Shown piece by piece: positions 1-12,170 of a stretch of 64,000 bases of DNA. The translations under genes were made by a program, and so were the position numbers. The stretch spans positions 620,001-684,000 of the forward strand of contig JABWDB010000049.1 in assembly GCA_019614645.1 (NCBI GenBank), written 5' to 3'. Numbering within the stretch: position 1 is the stretch's first letter; each line of letters begins with the position of its first letter. The DNA is from Stratiolaelaps scimitus. Lineage: Eukaryota; Arthropoda; Arachnida; Mesostigmata; Laelapidae. Under the pieces are notes generated by a model. The model had not been told where the DNA came from. It was given only the letters and a program-made list of their open reading frames with translations, and made no database searches.

Positions 1-300
1 GTCGGCCACTCCGGCTGCTGCGTAGCGGGAGGGTTCTTCTTTTTTGCGAGATCGGTAATAACGAAAAGAGAAACGTATGATTGTACAGCCAATTGGTAGG
101 TAGATAGGCGATTTGATTGAAAATGATCCTGTGTTTGTGTGAAGTATTTTCCCTATTTTTGTTTTCTAATTCGAAAGAGCGTCTCGTATATTAACTCTTT
201 CGATCGGGGGTTGCAATTTAGCGAGTGGCATATATCTCAACCGTCGACGGCGGATCACAGATCGAACGAGCAGCAACTTATATACATATATATTGTATTA

Positions 301-326
301 TACACTGTATATATATATACAGTGTA
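301..326. repeat. 26 bp perfect palindrome with TA core
   Basis: The 26 bases from 301 to 326 read identically on both strands. TACACTG at the left edge and CAGTGTA at the right edge flank an alternating TA centre. It could extrude as a small cruciform. It may simply be a microsatellite flanked by chance complementarity, but the same arrangement recurs in this window at 35336, 56244 and 63622. Confidence 0.8.
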
Positions 327-3300
327 TGCACAATCTTTGCAGAAATATCATATATGTATATATATATATATATTCTAATGGCAATACCTGCCACTTCTAG
401 CAGCGAGATCAGCAACGCACGTAATAAACGGCTTGCAATTTATTTTGTCCGCAGAACGGATCGGAAGGCGACCGCGCTTCTGTTAGCTCGATCTTCACCT
501 TTCCACCCTGTGACCAATGCAGATTATATCGCCGGTGGTTTCTGAATAGGTGTGCTTTCAGCATCGAATTGACCGTCGCGACAGATCTTCCCCGTTAGCC
601 GGGATACATGCCGCCTATAGTCGACTGTGTCATGACGCGTTTTGCGTGGCTGACGAGACAGACTAACCAGAAAAGAGCCTTCTCCATGCTGACACAGAAC
701 GAGCAAATGATAACACTCGAGATTGAGGGAAGCGCACAGGTGTAGAATCTTTGTAAGGTGATTAGAGCAATCTACGAACCTGATCGGGCCTCACCAACGA
801 GGCCACATATATAAACAAACAACACACACACAAGTGGGGGCCACACCGCTGCGCAATGCAATCAGACGACGATGTGTTGACAATGTCCAGATGCTGTTAT
901 CGCATCGGCTATGATGACGCAACGAGTTGGGGGTACATCTCACCGACGTCACCCGGAAAGCAAGGCTCACCCGCTAAGTGGCGCATCTTTGCTTCATGTT
1001 TCACACTCACCTGTTGCTCCGTACACATCATCTGTCTTTCAGGCAAGAGCACACTACTCGTATCTATCACACGGGATCGTATATCTATTCGCTGAGACCA
1101 ATCGGGAACAAATCGGCTGGATCTGCAGCATTTTCGTGACTTCGTTCAAAGGACACGCCCATACTCTCCATCCCCGAAACAAAGCATTGGTTTCCTTTCT
1201 CTGTTTGTTGTTTTCTCGGTCTTCGTGCCATTGTCCCTGTACGCTTCGACTATCGTTCCCCTCGAAGGGTTCAGCTTGCTCTGGATTTTCGTTAGTCCGC
1301 GATACCGTCACCGACACCATACGCGCAGCATCAGTATCAATATCATCAACATCATCATTATCGTTAGCAACATCGCGGTAGTCCCTATCTCGACTGGTGG
1401 CGTTACGCCATCTATGCGTGAGAGACCAACGCCCATTACCACACGTCAGAGCAGGCAACTTTTCCGGTGATCAGATAGCGTGTCGCCATCGACGCGATAC
1501 CACAATACGATAAGATATGGACGGATAAGGCTCTGTGGAGCTCACAGCAGGGTTACAAAGAGCCGATCGAGTCAGCTAAGCTAAGTTGCCCAGCCAGGGG
1601 CTAAGCGCGCGAAAGCAGCAGCAGCGATCGTGGCTGAGACGACAACGTCATAAGACATAAAGATTCTGCTTGGATAAACAGTCCGCTCGTGGGATACGTC
1701 GAATGTTGCACGTTGATATTCTGCCGTGGTCTCAGGGAGTTACAGATAGTTTTATTTTTTTCCGCCATTTTTCGAAGTAATACCATAGTATGAAGTATTG
1801 GTACTGTCAGAAGGGTGATGTTAGAAGGGTTGGACCCAGCCGCAAACGAATTATCATAGGCTAAGCAAGTATGCTGCTGCTGCTTCTGCTGGACCTCTAC
1901 GATTGTGATGTGCGCGTCCCTACGTCATCAGCCACCAGCGCGGAAGGTGAGATAGCGTTGACACTAGTGTGGGGAGCAATCGGGTCGTGAAGGCGCCGTA
2001 AACGGTGTAAGCGCGATTAGGCCGCGGCTGCAACGACGACGACGGCAGCAGCAGCAGCATCTGGGACGAGTCACACGGGAGACGGGAGCGTTCTGTCTAT
2101 CTGTTTGTTTGCCTAAGACATGGTCATCGTCTCAGTTTCTACCCATCTACCTAACGATGAGAGCTGGCGACGCGCGTTTCGTCCTGGCCAGCTGCTGGCG
2201 ACGGTACAAATACGTGAGGTTGGCATCACCGGCACACTTGTTTTTGGTGTCATTGCTGCTGGTCCAGTTAAATAATCTGTTTCTCCGTCTTCTCCTTCAT
2301 CCGATGCTGTTGCAAGTGCCAAGTGCATTTGTAAACATTTGCGTTCGGGGGTGAGTGAAAAGAAGATGCGTCCCACCGGAATGACCAGCAGGCGCGGCGT
2401 CACTAACGACGACATCGACAGCAGAAGATCTCCGCATGGTCGTTGCCACCGATGACGCCTCTGCCGCCGCCGCCGCCTTCGCTGTGTGACGCAGTCAGTG
2501 CTTTGAACAGACACAATGTATACCTATCGATCGAAGCACTGCGTGCCTTCCACGGCTCAGCGTCGGTCGCGAACCTCGCCTTGCACCGTTCTTCATGGTT
2601 TTGTTCACAAAACGTCAAGTCGTACGTCTACCGGGGGCATACTTTTGACACCCACGATACGGGTCTTGTACAAATCTATGAGACGACTTAGTTAGAAAAG
2701 CATGCATTTTTCTATGTTCCGACAAATAAAACTCGCACCTGAGCTAAATATTATACGTGACAACAAAACGTGAGTGTGATTGAGTTCACATGATCTCACG
2801 AACTTCTTACATGCTGAATTTTATAGCTGCTCACCACTGAGGGCTACTAGTAAGGAGTGTACGAATATTATTGTTTCTTTTAGAAGCCCCCTATGCGTTT
2901 TGGCTAGTTTGGCCGAAAGCTTCACACTTAACAATCTTAATGCCGATTTTAGTTCCAGTGGCAACGCAGGGTCGGCAAGTAGGTGTTCGAGGAGCAAGGA
3001 TTTGTGGTGAGGTCCATAAGCAATGGCCCACCTTTAGAAGGCCAAGTCCTCCCACACTACCACTGCTGGTTCAGAGACAAGAAGCTCGAACAGAGATAAC
3101 ATCGATTGGAGCCAGCAGCGGTTCCAATCGTCGACGTACCCGGCCACGTGCAGTAGCGTGGTCAGATATATGGACAGTCCGATCGCCTTACCCAGAACCA
3201 GCCCGCACATCACTACACCGCGGTGACACCATCAGTGGTCGATTTGGGGCCTCGAAAAAACAATGAGCCACCATAAACGAAATCAGAATGTTTGCTCCGC

Positions 3301-4581
3301 CCCCGACAGCATTACAACACGGTGTACGCGACAATGCCTTGTCTTGTTGTAGCGATTCTCCGTCGGAGGTGTTGCTGCTGCTGCTGCTGCGTTGAAGCCG
3401 TTAACCACCCACCCACCCAGAGTAGCGTGGTCTGGGATCATCGTCAGATCTTCACTGCTCGCTCTGTCCAACCAGCAACGCTGACCTTGCCTCGCTGGCG
3501 ATGTTACTCGGCCATACGTTTACGTTTATAACGTAGGAGGCTCTGGATATGGTGTGGTAGCGACGGCAGCTCGGTTATCGCGCGAGTCGCCATCGAGTCG
3601 GTCAATCGCGCCGCTGTTCGAACGACCAACGGTAGAACGAAACCACAAAGCACAACCTGCATCTCGAATGCGATCCGTGCATCCATGCACAGTACTACTT
3701 TGACATCGACGACAGTAAATCGTGAACATCGAGTGAACATGACATCTGCTCCTCTGCCCTTAGCCGTTGCACACACACACACGGACACACACGCCCATTC
3801 GAACCGAATTCGACCCGAACGAGCGGACTGGACCGTCACGGGACATCTCGTCCTGTGCGACATGATCAGTGGCCACTCAACCAGCAAACCATTAACAACA
3901 AATCGAGCAAGCAGCAGCAAACATGCAGTACTACCCTGAACACCACCACGAGCAGCGTTATCAGAACGACGAAAAAAAAAAAAAGACGACAAACACACAT
4001 ACACACCCATACGCACAAACAGCGTAACAAACGAATCATCATCGGGCGGCATGATGACTTGTTACCAATTCGTGCGGTATCTGGTTGGTTCCGTAGTGAC
4101 TGAGGCCATGTGATTCCACGCGACATTGGCCACCATAAGCCGGTCATCGTCAGCGATGATTTGCCCACCTCCGCGAACGGACGATAGCCAGCAGGGACAG
4201 CCAGCAGCTCCCTCACTTCTTCAACGGGCTTCAACGTAGCGCGTTACGATGGTACAACAACCACTATGATAGTGGAGCGAGACTGGCTGGCTAGCTGAAT
4301 TTCGTTGGCAAGGGTTTCATGGGGTACATTCAATGAATAGCGGATCCCTTGATTGTCGCAAGGCAGGCACGTGTTCTGGTGCTTCTGATGGTGACCATCG
4401 TCGGTGCCAGTAGCAAATAGTTGTTGTTGCTGTTGTTGTCGTTGTAGTATAAGCAGTAGTAAAAGCGTCAGTGGTATAACGAATGTGTCACTTTATTGGG
4501 ATGCCCCAGACTCGTAACGAAATCTATTGATTGTACTGGAATCGGGGGGTGGGAGTCGGGCAGCGTCGCTATACATGTATA

Positions 4582-4607
4582 TGTATATATATATATATAT
4601 ATATATA
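4582..4607. repeat. TA dinucleotide microsatellite
   Basis: This is an alternating TA run of about 13 units, preceded by a short imperfect ATGTAT prefix. It is one of many TA tracts of similar length in the window. Confidence 0.9.
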
Positions 4608-6034
4608 CGGTACGGTATTTTGGACTGTCCACACGGTGAGTAAAGCACGCATTAATCACCAATCGTCCACATACACCATACGACGCTCAACTTGAGTTGG
4701 TGTAAACACGTTTACAACAACTCTACGAATATAGTTGTTGTGATAGTAGCTATCGTTAATCCTGCAAAGCTGACGATGTCCTTGTCCAGATTTTTTACTT
4801 TGGCTGTTTGGACCTCGAGAGAAGACCTTATTGGCACCACAGTTGATGGTGCCGTATCGGCTAGTGTCATATATTGCGTATACAACACAGTTTGTTCAAT
4901 GCTAAATCTCAGGCCGCGGCCTACTGGCGGCGAAATATCATATCGGTCTATGCGGTCTACAGGGGTGATCTATATCATCATAAATAGGATCTAGGATGAC
5001 AGAAAATATGCACATAAATAGTGTAGCTAATAAAATAGATTCAACCTTAAAAATAGCTGTGCTCCATCGTGCACAGAGTTACTGTTAGCTTACGCTGAAC
5101 CCATCATTGACGCTCACAACACGTGACGGTCATACAACGAGTGAGTTGGGTAGACAGACAGATCGATAATGGTTCAATCGCTTCGACCAAACCTATGAGT
5201 GTAAGATGTATACACGGCCAGGTTCATGGTTCGGGATCTCTTGGTCTCTAGCTATGTGTGCGACACGAAGACTGCCGGTCCAGGTGATCACTGAGATTCA
5301 TGCACTTACGGAAGAGGGCGAGATCTCATAGCGTGTCTTGGGTTGCACAAACAGGGATCCGAATCCACGTATTTTAGACACAGACTTTACGTCTACTAAA
5401 TAATGTGCAATGTACGATTTTGTTTATATAGCGTCGTATCGTTCTAATTAACACTATACGTTACAAGTGTGTTCCGCTACCACCAATGTACATCTACAGC
5501 TCACATACACTATCGCATCTTAATCGGAAGCCAAATTTGAACTAAATCTAGCCACAAGGATTTATCGTTTCTAGGAGAGCCTTCAACACCAGCGACACGA
5601 GTCAGTGGTATATGCTCGTTGCCCAAGGGCCCGTTTCCTGTGTGTGTGTGTGTGTTAGGATGGATTCAGAATAAACCATCGAGTTTCAAAGGGGCAGATA
5701 TTTACAGGCAGAAAATGATGTTGATGGAGATTTATAAACTGGCCCCTAAAAAGAATGTGTTTCTAGTAAATTTTCATGCTTGAAATAAGGTATATTCTGT
5801 CCGATTGAGGAAAACGGGGCTATCTAATTCTAGGAAGGCGGGGTGGGTGGCTAATTTAAAATATAGTGTGAATTTTTTATGTTTTTATCGATAAATGTAC
5901 TGGCTATTATGGTTGTCCAGTCGCAATCAGAATTTGAGAATGATGGCTCGAACTGGAATTGATTAGATTTTTTCCTTTACTAATCGCAGACCTTCATGCG
6001 CACCTACATTTATTTGTAGCAAATCAATGAGCGT

Positions 6035-6107
6035 GCCCGGCTAGCTCAGTCGGTAGAGCATGAGACTCTTAATCTCAGGGTCGTGGGTTCGAGCCCCACG
6101 TTGGGCG
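6035..6107 (+). tRNA. tRNA-Lys (anticodon CTT)
   Basis: This 73 nt sequence folds as a complete cloverleaf. The acceptor stem GCCCGGC pairs with GTTGGGC with G-T wobbles, and position 6107 is the discriminator G. The D-arm contains the A box TAGCTCAGTCGG. The anticodon stem TGAGA/TCTCA closes the loop CTCTTAA, so the anticodon is CTT, reading AAG lysine codons. The T-arm carries the B box GGTTCGAGCCCC. There is no intron. The T run at 6113-6117, six bases after the 3' end, is a proper Pol III terminator. The identity elements and intact stems indicate a functional gene rather than a SINE fragment. Confidence 0.97.
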
Positions 6108-6112
6108 CTAGC

Positions 6113-6117
6113 TTTTT
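6113..6117 (+). terminator. Pol III terminator of tRNA-Lys
   Basis: A run of five T residues starts six bases after the tRNA discriminator base, the usual place for RNA polymerase III to stop. Confidence 0.8.
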
Positions 6118-7850
6118 ACTTCCAATCAGTGTAAACTAATCAAACTTATTATTTTTTGATGCACGATCGAACTTTGTTTAATGTTTTTTTTTTTTAATTT
6201 AATCACTCACGTTGAGGTGATACGCCCACGTCACGGGCATCGCGCCTGTGGCACCCGGCTTAAATTAATCAAAAAACCGCAGTACCCCTTTTCACTGATT
6301 ATAAACATAGCAGATCTCCTACAGGAAGCCTAGCTTGGCCACCGTCTTCAACGTATGGCAAACACTTTCTGAGTAGATGCCACCATATTAAATCCTGGCG
6401 GTGGCGGCAATCATTTCCATATAATTCCGGTAGGTCTGTAGCGAGTGTGACGAGTTCGCACTCGACTTAAAAGCCATTCGACTGAATCAGTTAGACCAAA
6501 CTGAGATTAATGACACATTTTGCGTAGAACCGGACAGTTTCATGTGTTCGGACGCCAGTAGCCATAACAGTTGTAGGCAGTAAATATAATATGGGCTCGC
6601 TGTGGTGGTCAGTCGAGCTGCACTCCACACTCGATGTGACCATACTCGTTGTCATGCGCGCTTCGAGACCACAGATGACAACCAACACTGTGGAAACTCA
6701 CATCGAGTTATTGACGCATCACAGAGTGTGTGTGTGTGTGTGCAATATTGTATTTAACACAAGTGATCACAGTGATCAGCCAAACCACCGCGCCGTCTAA
6801 TTTGTTATTTTTCGAAACCACACTCCAACTGCTAAAATCGACGTTCGCTCACAGACAGATTCGCGGTTGATATCGTCCACGTTTGCCAATATCATTGGTG
6901 AAGTGTTCATCTCCGTTCGAGACAACTCGAATGGCAAAAACCGCATATGAGGAGCGTGCACCACTGCAAATGTCGAAACGCCGACGTTCAATTGAAACAT
7001 TAACAAGTGCGATGGCAAATTAATTAATGCAGGGCCAATGTAATACACACACGTGGGTCTCTCTTTCTCTCTCTCTCTCACTCTATTGCGCGCCCGTGAG
7101 CGTCCCTGTCTGTGGCTACGAGACCGGAGAACAGCGGACCTCCGTGTCGTGAAGGAGCGACAACGATGAAAAAGTCGCATTTGCTATAGCATAGATCTGT
7201 GCTCGAGCACCTTGAAAATTACCTCGGACGCAGCTATATTTCCTCCTTCCTTTCATTATGTGTATAGATAGATACGTGCACTAGCTAGCAAAACAACTGC
7301 CCTGGTCTCCTGATGCAAGACCTGACAATCTGCTACCGTCCACAGCTACATTTAAAATTTGTCACAGTTTCTAGACCATTTTGATTCTAACCCGAAGAAA
7401 GATGCAACCATGCTCTCCACATGAGTAGTCGCGCTCTGCTTGTAGTTCCTTCCGATATTATTCTCATTATTATTGTCACTTAATTCTTAATAATAATTGC
7501 AATAATAGTAACAATACAAATGATAATATTCGGAATCAATACTGTAATAAATAAACAAATACCAAGTGTCAGAGATTGTAAATACGGCTTGCTTATGGAA
7601 TATATATATAAATATAGATATATATATAATTGATTTTGCGCCAAATCGTCACAACCCGGCACACTGTGCTTGAATTGTTTCATTTTCCTTTTGTTGTTGT
7701 TGTTGCTTTCAAGAACTGCATGATAGGAATCGGTTCGGAATTTAACAACTGCGATGAAGGCAATTGGCTTATATAGACTATAGTGGACGAACTATCGCGG
7801 AAAGCCGATAAGGTTTGCGACACAGATTGCCTGATACAGAAGAAGAAATG

Positions 7851-7860
7851 AAAACGAAAA
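7851..7860 (-). terminator. Pol III terminator of tRNA-Arg copy 1
   Basis: On the minus strand TTTTCGTTTT directly follows the tRNA 3' end, giving two consecutive T4 tracts. The same ten bases follow the second copy at 47691-47700. Confidence 0.75.
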
Positions 7861-7933
7861 CGAGTCCGCCAGGATTCGAACCTGGAATCTTCTGATCCGT
7901 AGTCAGACGCGTTATCCATTGCGCCACGGACCC
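7861..7933 (-). tRNA. tRNA-Arg (anticodon ACG), copy 1
   Basis: Read on the minus strand this is a 73 nt cloverleaf starting GGGTCCG, which pairs with CGGACTC at the 3' end with one G-T wobble. The discriminator base is G. The D-arm has the A box TGGCGCAATGG. The anticodon stem TCTGA/TCAGA encloses CTACGGA, giving anticodon ACG, which after A-to-I editing reads CGU, CGC and CGA arginine codons. The T-arm carries the B box GGTTCGAATCC. There is no intron. Downstream on the minus strand the sequence TTTTCGTTTT follows at once and should terminate Pol III. An identical 73 nt gene is present at 47701-47773. Confidence 0.97.
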
Positions 7934-8220
7934 ACACGGCATGCACGGCTCAAGAAAGCTGAGAAGTTCACGAATTTATAATTACCTGAGTAAACTATGT
8001 ATCCTTTCAAACTAGTAGTGGGAGCGATCAATTTAAAACCAAAAAGGTTGTTTGTTATTAGAGTGTACTCGGAAAACTACAAAATGATTGAACCCTAATT
8101 TGTCTACCTTATGCATAAAACGAAGTTATAGTTAGTATATTCATTATGGAGGCTAATAAAAAAAGGGATTTTTGTCAACCAAATATAATATATACAACAA
8201 TGATAATAAAATGTCTTAAT

Positions 8221-8440
8221 ATATACAATAATTAGCAATGCAGTCGAGGACGGGGTGTCAGGCCGAGGCGGGCATGGTCGTCACCCCGCCGAGGGAGGCG
8301 ATGCCATCACCTCTCTGCCTCTGCCCAGCGAGGGACATGACGCTGCAGAAGGAAGGATCCTGTGCGGATCCTGCGTACATTCATTGTTTATATTGGGCTA
8401 CTTATTCTGATTGTCAAGCAGGACAAACAATTGTGTTCTA
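8221..8440 (+). repeat. Dispersed repeat family C, copy 1
   Basis: The 33 bases at 8246-8278 match 47342-47374 at 29 positions, and the preceding twenty or so bases are also similar (both contain ATAATTAG). Beyond the core the copies diverge, and the second appears to lack a GC-rich middle part. The core can be read in one frame as RTGCQAEAGMVV, against RTGCQAKAVMVG in the other copy. It may therefore be a remnant of a transposon coding region, but I cannot name the element. The outer boundaries are estimates. Confidence 0.45.
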
Positions 8441-8958
8441 TGACATTGATCTACAATTTCTAACACTTAAATAATGGCTTTGTAATATTAAACAAACACG
8501 AAAGACGTATAAATCCAACGAATCCTGTCAGTTAAATGCTTAGCTTTTCACCACACGTAATTGGGTGTCATGCATTTAAGAATGCTAATAAGCGCTTTAA
8601 GCATAACTATTGTATAAATCATGATGATCATAATAACAATAATGATAATAATTGATTTAAGTATGTATCGTTCGTGCTAGCTTATGCTTTTTTTGTTGGT
8701 TTTCATCGACATAAAGAAGATGAGAGAATCCGTGAGGCCGTGAGTCTATCAAAAAGAACTTAGCACCAGCAACTGAAATAACTTAACTAGTTAATTATTA
8801 TGGGGCTTATTTTGTCTCATTTCGTTCTACTGAAATCAACAGGGAGTTCCTTTGCGTGAGTAATCTCGTCGTGGAATCTATTAAAGTGCAGGCAAACAGC
8901 GATTCCGGTCATAGTGTGAATAGCCGTCTTTCGTTCACCATTTCTCCAGGTCTATCTC

Positions 8959-8963
<5 letters not shown>

Positions 8964-8992
<29 letters not shown>
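8964..8992. repeat. CT dinucleotide microsatellite
   Basis: This is a pure CT run of about 14 units within a pyrimidine-rich stretch. Confidence 0.9.
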
Positions 8993-9967
8993 TTATTTAT
9001 CTCGTTCGAACATTATCAACGAGGTACCGTCGTTGACATCGGTATCTTTCGTGTCGATCTCGCAAAGGAGCTGGCCATCCGCTACACGAAAACTCGCTTA
9101 TGCCTTCCCTGCCGGCTCCCCAAGCAATTTGCCCCATCGTCCCGTTGACTTGCCGGAAGCCAAATAGGGGGCAAACCTAACATTGAATCCCTACGGGCCA
9201 GCGAGAGGCTCCGGGGTCAACCTATGAAAGTCTGCCTGCCTGCCTGCCTGGCTGTCTCCAACGGCCAATGTCTACCTGCTTCGTGAGCGCATGGGAACAG
9301 CGTGCGCTTACATCCTCACACTCACCCACACACGCACCCGCATACATACATATATACCTAGTTACCCCTCACGCAGACATTCAGGGATTCAGGCACAGTC
9401 ATTTAGGCACAGCGAGCACACGCTAGACAGGCACGCAAGCCTAAACAGGGTGTGTGCACGCGTGGACAAGGTCTAACCCGATACACGAGGCGCTGGCAAC
9501 GGTACTGCAGTGAGAGGCGACGCACATCCACCAGGTCAACAACGACATGGAGCTGTACTATGCGGCAAGCGGCAGGAGCTTCGGTAGGCGATCGACTGGG
9601 TCTCGAAAGCTGCTGTAGGAGAAAATGTCGTTGCCGCTAGTACTGCTGCCGTCGCTACTGCTGTTGTCGCGTTCGAGATCAGCCAGCCGTCGAGTTTGTT
9701 GGAGGGCTCCTCCTGTAGAGAAAAGTAAAGTCGTGGGCTGGGGGCCACGAGGTCCTCTAGGATTGTTCAGTTCGGTTCAGTTCGGTAGGTAGGTCGATCG
9801 GTTGGGTGATCTCCAAGGGCGTCATCCCGCCATGGATGCCTCGATATCTGGCTGCAGCCTCTTTCGCCTTCACGAAGAGCAGAGCGAACACTGAGTGCTA
9901 GCTGTAGAACGAAGAACGGAACAAATGAAGAACAGCGCCTGCTTCGCACTGGCGATACGAAGCGCCG

Positions 9968-10700
9968 CTCAGCACTGCTGAGCTACGCCTGCAATGGCGA
10001 GCAGTAGTTTGCTATAGTGGTTGACGAGGAAGACGCGATGCCGCTGAGGGCCCGGGGGCTCGGGGGCAAGGGGCAGATGGGAGGAGATGGAACGATGGGG
10101 GGCTATGTGCGTCTCTCCATAGCAGGTCAGACAGACCTCGGGAGAATGAAGTGCGTAAGGAGGAGCCACATTGGGGTTGCTCATGGGGTCTCAACGCGCG
10201 CGCGCTCGCTCGCTCGCTCGCAGTTGCAGCCGTGGGGAAACGAGAAAAGAGCTCTGCGGCCACGATATATTTTGATAAATGACATCCATCCACTCGGTGG
10301 CGCCTGCCTCTGGCTTGGCAAGACGGTCCGGCTCGCTGGCTTGCGCCGCGGCAAGCAAGCCTTGACTGACTGACTGACGGAGCGGGCGAGCGAGCGAGCG
10401 AACTTGCGAGCAACTGCCAGCCACTTCTCCACAACACCCGCTGGCTGCCTCATCGCTGAAGAGAGTGGCGCCGACTCCAGACTCCAACTGTCTCGGTCAC
10501 TATAGCCAGCCATCTAGCTAGAGAGTGAGCGGCCGCGACTGGCCTCCACAACTCATGGACAGGGAGGCGGAGCGACCAGTGGTGGAAATCCGGATGACTA
10601 TAGCGCGAGCGTATCGCTCCCCGTTTTCCCAACTCCGCAGCCGCCACCGCCACTAACACCACCACCACCTCAATGACTCACAGTGGAGAGCAGCACGCGC
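9968..10700. other. GC-rich block with CGCT/GCGA repeats
   Basis: The block is GC-rich and CpG-rich with open frames on both strands, none of which resembles a protein. A CGCT repeat at about 10201-10222 and a GCGA repeat at about 10382-10401 are roughly complementary to each other. Such islands often mark promoters or first non-coding exons, but I see no core promoter element that would prove this. Confidence 0.4.
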
Positions 10701-12170
10701 GAGCCATTTCGAACCGAATGGCTACAAACTATTGAAATTCTCCTTATAGCTATTCTGTGCCGCTTCTTCTTACGAATGACATCTCCTGTTCAATCAACGA
10801 ATGGTGTTACGGTAAACACCTTCCTGGAGCATTTTAACACCTCTTCTATCCTATAGTAGTGTGCAAAGCATTAGTAATACGAAAATATCGCCGACGACTT
10901 ACGTATACTTCAAATCACTTTATTATGTATAAAGGTCAATTTCACAACACATCTGCTTGTTAATCTTGAGAAGGAGAACGGAAATAAATCATAGGGTACA
11001 ATGAGAGGATCCCTCACGCAGAGGACGGGAGACTCTCCAGGGAAACGAATCATTAACGCAATGCTTGCAGGCAATGAATTTTACCAGAACATTCATGCCA
11101 GCTCTATGTAGTTGTCGTAGGTCTCACGTCAAACATCGCATTCATTAGGGTGGGTAAGTGTTTACCGATGCATGCATATGTTAGCTTGTCTCCACACTGT
11201 CAAACCTGGTCAATATAGGTACCATGCTTATGGCTGTCCGTTCGCATTGGGATCTAAAGGCCACACGCATAACAAACACATTCCCCCGCTTTTTTGCAAC
11301 CCCTCTTTGTTCCGCACAGGTTCTACATAGATCATGAAAAGTTTAATAAGCAGCGTCGGCTCGTTCAGCACGAATGAGCGCACTACCCAATTCGTGTATC
11401 GCGAAGCACGACATCTTCAACATGTTCAGTATAATTCATAGTGGTTGAAGTGATCACCCCCAAGATCCCGTATGGTGTCGTAGTCCGGCATAGCGTATTC
11501 CCAGCGATCCTATATTCACATGGTTAGGATTTCCATGACCAAAATGCTGGACTGCACAATTTCCGAAGTTTCAAGTCAAAGTCAATAGTCCATACCAGGA
11601 AATGGTTTAGGACGTCCTGTAGTCCAACTAGACTTTCAGAGAGATCTGCGCAAAGTATAATAAACATATAACACTTCTGTTGCACAGATCTCTCTTAAAG
11701 TCCTGTATACTTATGTCTCGAGACATCTTTGAGTTCATCAATTCGTTCGTTCTCATCATCGTCAACTAGGTCATCGCGTCTGGTAATCCTGACCTCGATA
11801 ATGCTTATTGGTGTCAGTTTACTTTTCTGACGTGTTACTGTAATATGTCAGTTTCGCCACTTTAGCAAACGAAGAACACATACCAATTAATTTATCTGAC
11901 GAGTCAACCGAACTCAAATAACATTAATGTGCGGTATATTTAGGGAGTTGCAATCTCCGTTGATCTATAATTAGAGAGTGCAGAACGCTGGTATCGATTT
12001 GGTTTTAAATGCATGAAAACTGCCAGTTTCAACTGGTCGAAGCTCTTTTCTTTTAGCGGGCCTATCTCCGATTCCGCTCGAGCATCTTTCATAGACATCC
12101 TTAGATCATCCTGAAGGAACGAAGTACCAGGCCAAGTGGTTATAGGAGTTTATTTGAAGCGTTTCTCTTC
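10701..12170. other. AT-richer non-coding stretch with a hairpin
   Basis: No gene is visible, and no open frame reaches 60 codons. The only structured item I see is the inverted repeat at 11631-11702. Confidence 0.5.
11631..11702. repeat. 72 bp hairpin with 23 bp arms
   Basis: The left arm at 11631-11653 and the right arm at 11680-11702 are reverse complements at 21 of 23 positions, separated by a 26-base AT-rich loop. The size and shape fit either a small foldback (MITE-like) element or a precursor microRNA hairpin. An 8-base direct repeat, GTCCTGTA, occurs at 11614-11621 and again at 11700-11707, close to but not exactly flanking the arms. No coding or tRNA-like feature is present. Confidence 0.75.

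Larger units (their letters stand above)
1..6034. other. Non-coding stretch, no gene recognised
   Basis: I find no recognisable coding exon here. The longer open frames, such as 2871-3266 (+) and 3504-4052 (-), overlap on opposite strands, are rich in low-complexity residues and match no family I know. The stretch contains TA microsatellites at about 345-373 and 4582-4607, a GT tract at 5639-5655, short CAG/CTG runs near 2049, 3374 and 4425, and a 26 bp perfect palindrome listed separately. Composition shifts from mixed GC with triplet repeats (1.8-4.4 kb) to AT-richer DNA (4.6-6.0 kb). Confidence 0.5.
6108..7860. other. Spacer between tRNA-Lys and tRNA-Arg genes
   Basis: Nothing in this stretch looks like a gene. 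It holds a T-rich run near 6180-6196, a GT tract at 6727-6741, a CT tract near 7062-7083, and AT-rich DNA with short TA runs near 7600-7630. The open frame 6797-7180 (-) has no recognisable domain. Confidence 0.5.
7934..9967. other. Non-coding stretch, AT-rich then mixed
   Basis: I recognise no gene. From 7934 to about 8860 the DNA is AT-rich, apart from a GC-rich island at 8236-8370 that is part of a dispersed repeat listed separately. A CT tract lies at about 8964-8992 and a TGCC repeat at about 9235-9250. The short open frames are low-complexity. Confidence 0.5.

Noticed and set aside
3504..4052. 182-codon minus-strand open frame
   Set aside because: Overlaps frames on the other strand, contains repeat-derived runs (poly-Phe from an A run, Cys/Val from GT/CA repeats) and no recognisable domain.
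7680..7946. 88-codon minus-strand frame covering a tRNA
   Set aside because: It is a chance frame across the tRNA-Arg gene.
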